Shown here piece by piece: positions 14,767 to 17,136 of a DNA stretch of 17,136 nucleotides; the stretch's first letter is position 1; the number at the start of each line of letters is the position of its first letter. A program made the position numbers and the translations under genes. The notes beneath the pieces are model-generated. The model ran no database searches, was not told the DNA's origin, and worked only from the letters and a program-made list of their open reading frames with translations. The stretch spans positions 1 to 17,136 of the forward strand of contig JAUQQQ010000016.1 of assembly GCA_030549815.1 (NCBI GenBank). Reading direction: 5' to 3'. The stretch is from a bacterium (GTDB lineage: Bacteria > DRYD01).

Positions 14767-15513
14767 GTGACGGATAATATTTTGTTATTATTAATAGTAT
14801 ACGCGGTTTTGTCGGATTTGGCTACGGGTTTAGGGGTTTTGCCTTTTATTTTTATAAAGAATATTTCGAGTAAAGTTTTTGGTTTTTTAGCTGCGTTGTC
14901 AGGGGGTATGATGCTGGGAGCTTCTTTTATTGTTATAGTTGATGAAGGGTTTAAAAGTAGTGTATGGCTAACATTGTTAGGGTTAATTATCGGTGCTTAT
15001 TTTGTTTATTATAGTTCTGAAAAAGTGGAGGATCATGATATAAAATTTGAGAATTTATCAAAGAGGGATGCACGCATTGCTTTTCTTACTTTTCTTATTC
15101 TGTTTGTTCATAGTTTTCCTGAGGGTGTAGCAATAGGGATGGCTTTTAATGGTAGCGAACCTATAAAATTGGGGACGATTATGTCTGCAGCTATAGCAAT
15201 ACATAATATTCCTGAGGGGTTAATGATTGCTCTGACTATGTATCCTCGTGGTGTGGGATTGTTCAAGTGTTTTATATATGCTGTTTTATCGAGTTTACCT
15301 CAGCCTATTGCTGCAGTTCCTTCTTATTTCATTGGGCATATTTTTTGGTGGACTATACCTTTGGGATTTGGTTTTGCAGGTGGAGCTATGATTTACCTTA
15401 CTATATCTGAGATTTTGCCAGAATCTCTGGAAAAAACCAATAAGAACATCGTATCCTTCTCTTTTATACTTGGCATTGTTATGATTACTTTTTTAACTAA
15501 ACTATTTGGGTAA
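14767..15513 (+). CDS. ZIP family divalent metal transporter
   Basis: ZIP proteins import Zn2+ or Fe2+ across the cytoplasmic membrane. The 248 residues have about seven to eight hydrophobic segments. The metal site is seen in two adjacent helices: HSFPEGVAIG at 115-124 and HNIPEGLMIA at 146-155, with SEILPE at 214-219 near the end, as in bacterial ZupT/GufA-type members. The loop before helix 4 has only a short EDHD metal-ligand cluster. The start is GTG at 14767, eight bases behind AAAGGAGG. Position directly after suf genes would suit an iron or zinc supply role, but specificity cannot be read from the sequence. The stop codon overlaps an 18-bp palindrome. Confidence 0.94.
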   Translation: MTDNILLLLIVYAVLSDLATGLGVLPFIFIKNISSKVFGFLAALSGGMMLGASFIVIVDEGFKSSVWLTLLGLIIGAYFVYYSSEKVEDHDIKFENLSKRDARIAFLTFLILFVHSFPEGVAIGMAFNGSEPIKLGTIMSAAIAIHNIPEGLMIALTMYPRGVGLFKCFIYAVLSSLPQPIAAVPSYFIGHIFWWTIPLGFGFAGGAMIYLTISEILPESLEKTNKNIVSFSFILGIVMITFLTKLFG

Positions 15514-15530
15514 TATTTGAATTCAAATAT
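15513..15530. repeat. 18-bp perfect palindrome at the ZIP/membrane gene junction
   Basis: ATATTTGAATTCAAATAT begins at the last base of the ZIP stop codon and ends inside the next gene's ATG. It could be a hairpin affecting the start of the following gene or chance in AT-rich DNA; there is no T run after it to suggest termination. Confidence 0.55.
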
Positions 15531-16338
15531 GTTCGAGGATATAAAAAATTTGGTGAAAATGAATTTTAAGGATTTAAATGGAATTATTAATTCTGATTTC
15601 ATTGTTTATTGGTTTTTGTTATCTTTGATTTTTCTTTTATTTCCTTTGTTAAATTTTTTAGCAGTAATTTTATTTTTTGCTACCTTAATATTTTTTTTAA
15701 GGTATTTTATAAGAGAGGTAGGTATGAAGACAGAGTTTTTGGAATTCTTTGTAAATCCTGGTGAATCTTTGATTTTTCCAAGGATTGAGGAAATTTGGAA
15801 AGATAAAAGAGAGTTAAAAATTTCCTTTATGAATTCTTTTTTACTATTTTTTATGTTGAATATTGGGTTGTTTATTTTTTTATTTTTCTTTTACATTTTT
15901 TTGTTACTTGTTAAAGTAAATTTTTTTCTTAAATCTATGTTGATTATTTTGTTGGTTTTATTTATGTTTTTTTTGGTTTTACTTCAAATATCCTTATATA
16001 TTTTTTTTCCTTTGCTATTATTAAAGGCGATAGAGAATGATAGTTATAAAGAGTTATTTTTTAGTATTTTGACATTATGGGATGATTTTTATGATGAGAA
16101 TACATTAATTTTTTTCAGGAGTTTGATTTTTGACCTTTTTTGGAGATTTGTTATTCTTATACTTATTTCATTACCTGTTATTTTGTTTTTTATTTTATTC
16201 TTTAAGTTTTTAATCATTAATTTTTGGTTTTCTTTGTTTATAGGTTGGTTGTGTATTTCTTTTGTTTTAGGTTTGTTTTTTACGTTTTTTACGATAGATT
16301 TTGTAAAGAATTACTATGTTTATTTTCATTATGTTTAG
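15529..16338 (+). CDS. polytopic, Phe-rich inner-membrane protein of unknown function
   Basis: The product is 269 residues from the ATG at 15529, or 273 from a TTG at 15517; neither has a ribosome binding site, and both lie in or beside a palindrome. A short amphipathic N-terminus (1-22) precedes hydrophobic segments at about 24-60 (two spans), 100-128, 134-168 (two), 198-228 and 232-256, with a charged loop at 61-98 containing NPGES and a conserved-looking Glu/Lys segment. Phe and Leu dominate. The general layout, with a soluble-looking loop between span pairs, resembles uncharacterised families such as DUF4013, but I see no decisive motif. It lies between the metal transporter and ispD, which tells little about function. 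Confidence 0.75.
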   Translation: MFEDIKNLVKMNFKDLNGIINSDFIVYWFLLSLIFLLFPLLNFLAVILFFATLIFFLRYFIREVGMKTEFLEFFVNPGESLIFPRIEEIWKDKRELKISFMNSFLLFFMLNIGLFIFLFFFYIFLLLVKVNFFLKSMLIILLVLFMFFLVLLQISLYIFFPLLLLKAIENDSYKELFFSILTLWDDFYDENTLIFFRSLIFDLFWRFVILILISLPVILFFILFFKFLIINFWFSLFIGWLCISFVLGLFFTFFTIDFVKNYYVYFHYV

Positions 16339-16404
16339 GAGTTATTGTTTGGATTTAGGTGGTATGCAAAAACAAATCGAAGGGGTTGGAAAGGAAGTGA
16401 TTTT

Positions 16405-17136
16405 ATGATAGGGTTAGTATTGCTTGCTGCTGGAAATTCAGAAAGGTTTGTTAATTCGGCACTGAGTTTAATAAATAATAACCCTAATTACCGGGATTTT
16501 TTGGGTTCTGATTTTTGGGAGAATTTCGAATATATGTTAAAAATGAATGTTCCTATAAATAAGGTTTTTCTTAAAATTAATGATGTTTATGTATGGGAAT
16601 ATTCTGCCTCTCTTTTTAGTAAATTTAGAGATAAGATATCTGATGTGGTTTTTGTTCTAAATAAGAATACCTTTGATTTTCATAAAAAAATCATTGAAGA
16701 GGAGGTTGATATTTATGGTTTTAAGAGTATTTACTTTGTTGAGGGTGGAGAAAAGAGGCAGGATAGTGTTTTTAATGGTATAAAAGTGTTAAAAGATAAA
16801 TACATTGATTATATTGTTGTTCATGATTTGGCAAGGCCAAATATAAGTTTGCAGGATTTGGAGAAACTATTAAATAATATAGAGGATTATGATGGATTAA
16901 CTTTGTATTCTCTTCCTTTTGATTCTGTCGCTGCTAATTATGATAATAAGATTACTTACTTACCTCGTAATCAGATTTATTTGATAAAGACTCCTCAGAT
17001 TTTTAAGAAAAGGGCACTGATAAATGCTCATGAAGAATTGAGGGAAGAAAATTTGGATATGGAATTTACTGATGATATTTCTCTTTTGGATTTTTATTTA
17101 TTCAATACTGGATTTATTGAAGCGGACCCTTATAAC
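16405..17136 (+). CDS. ispD: 2-C-methyl-D-erythritol 4-phosphate cytidylyltransferase IspD, 3' end outside the window
   Basis: IspD joins CTP to MEP to give CDP-ME in the non-mevalonate isoprenoid pathway. The open frame gives 244 residues to the edge without a stop. Motifs: LAAGNSERF at 7-15 (nucleotide loop), KVFLKINDVYVWEY at 53-66 (usual PKQFLxLxGxPV), GGEKRQDSVFNG at 114-125, VVHDLARPNIS at 138-148, PRNQIYLIKTPQIF at 187-200 and TDDISLLD at 222-229. Two oddities: roughly 30 extra residues between the first two motifs (about 16-50), and Leu in place of the first Ala of VHDAARP. The MEP-pathway lysine in DT(V/I)K is also not evident (FDSVAAN at 172-178). AAGGAAGTG precedes the ATG by six bases. 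A ribitol- or related-phosphate cytidylyltransferase of the same family is the alternative. Confidence 0.87.
   Translation, partial: MIGLVLLAAGNSERFVNSALSLINNNPNYRDFLGSDFWENFEYMLKMNVPINKVFLKINDVYVWEYSASLFSKFRDKISDVVFVLNKNTFDFHKKIIEEEVDIYGFKSIYFVEGGEKRQDSVFNGIKVLKDKYIDYIVVHDLARPNISLQDLEKLLNNIEDYDGLTLYSLPFDSVAANYDNKITYLPRNQIYLIKTPQIFKKRALINAHEELREENLDMEFTDDISLLDFYLFNTGFIEADPYN

Noticed and set aside
1-17136. CRISPR array, tRNA or rRNA genes, insertion sequences, prophage
   Set aside because: No regularly spaced repeats, no cloverleaf or rRNA-like stretches, and no transposase, integrase or phage structural genes were found.

Overview
The window is bacterial chromosome, very AT-rich by eye, with Arg mostly as AGA/AGG, Ile often ATA, and strong AGGAGG-type ribosome binding sites. 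The gene content is housekeeping: cell wall, tRNA modification, Fe-S assembly and isoprenoids. A probable secreted beta-rich protein with a signal peptide, together with undecaprenyl-type envelope sugar genes, hints at a diderm, but I cannot name the phylum. An anaerobic and/or thermophilic low-GC lineage is only a guess from composition.

Layout. Positions 1-4681 carry five genes, all on the minus strand. Read in transcription order they are a 602-residue glycine-rich membrane protein of unknown function, a 58-residue peptide with two copies of PFHPPIE, a hairpin, a DUF1624-like membrane acyltransferase, dprA overlapping it by 4 bases, and a membrane-anchored protein cut by the left edge. Positions 4682-4841 are a divergent intergenic region. 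From 4842 to the right edge every gene is on the plus strand: a short stand-alone ATP synthase epsilon subunit, murA, mreB, a membrane-bound nucleotide-sugar dehydratase, mnmE, sufC-sufB-sufD, a Rieske ferredoxin, a small probable outer-envelope protein, a ZIP metal transporter, a Phe-rich polytopic membrane protein, and ispD cut by the right edge. No intergenic stretch exceeds 300 bases. I see no tRNA, rRNA, CRISPR array, transposase or phage gene.

How the genes fit together. The block atpC-murA-mreB recalls the Bacillus/Clostridium order (atpC ... murA ... mbl/mreB), but here the rest of the ATP synthase operon is missing upstream. MurA, MreB and the sugar dehydratase form an envelope-building group. 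SufC-SufB-SufD form the Fe-S scaffold complex and are coupled to a Rieske ferredoxin, an association also known from actinobacterial suf operons; no cysteine desulfurase (sufS) or sulfur carrier (sufU/sufE) is present in the window. Several annotated starts were moved to the ATG that sits correctly behind a ribosome binding site (58-residue peptide, sufC, sufB, sufD, Rieske protein).

Most unusual content: the 602-residue protein and its small proline/histidine-repeat partner, which I cannot assign to a known system; the orphan short epsilon subunit with a displaced ribosome binding site; and an IspD with about 30 extra residues between its two substrate-binding motifs.
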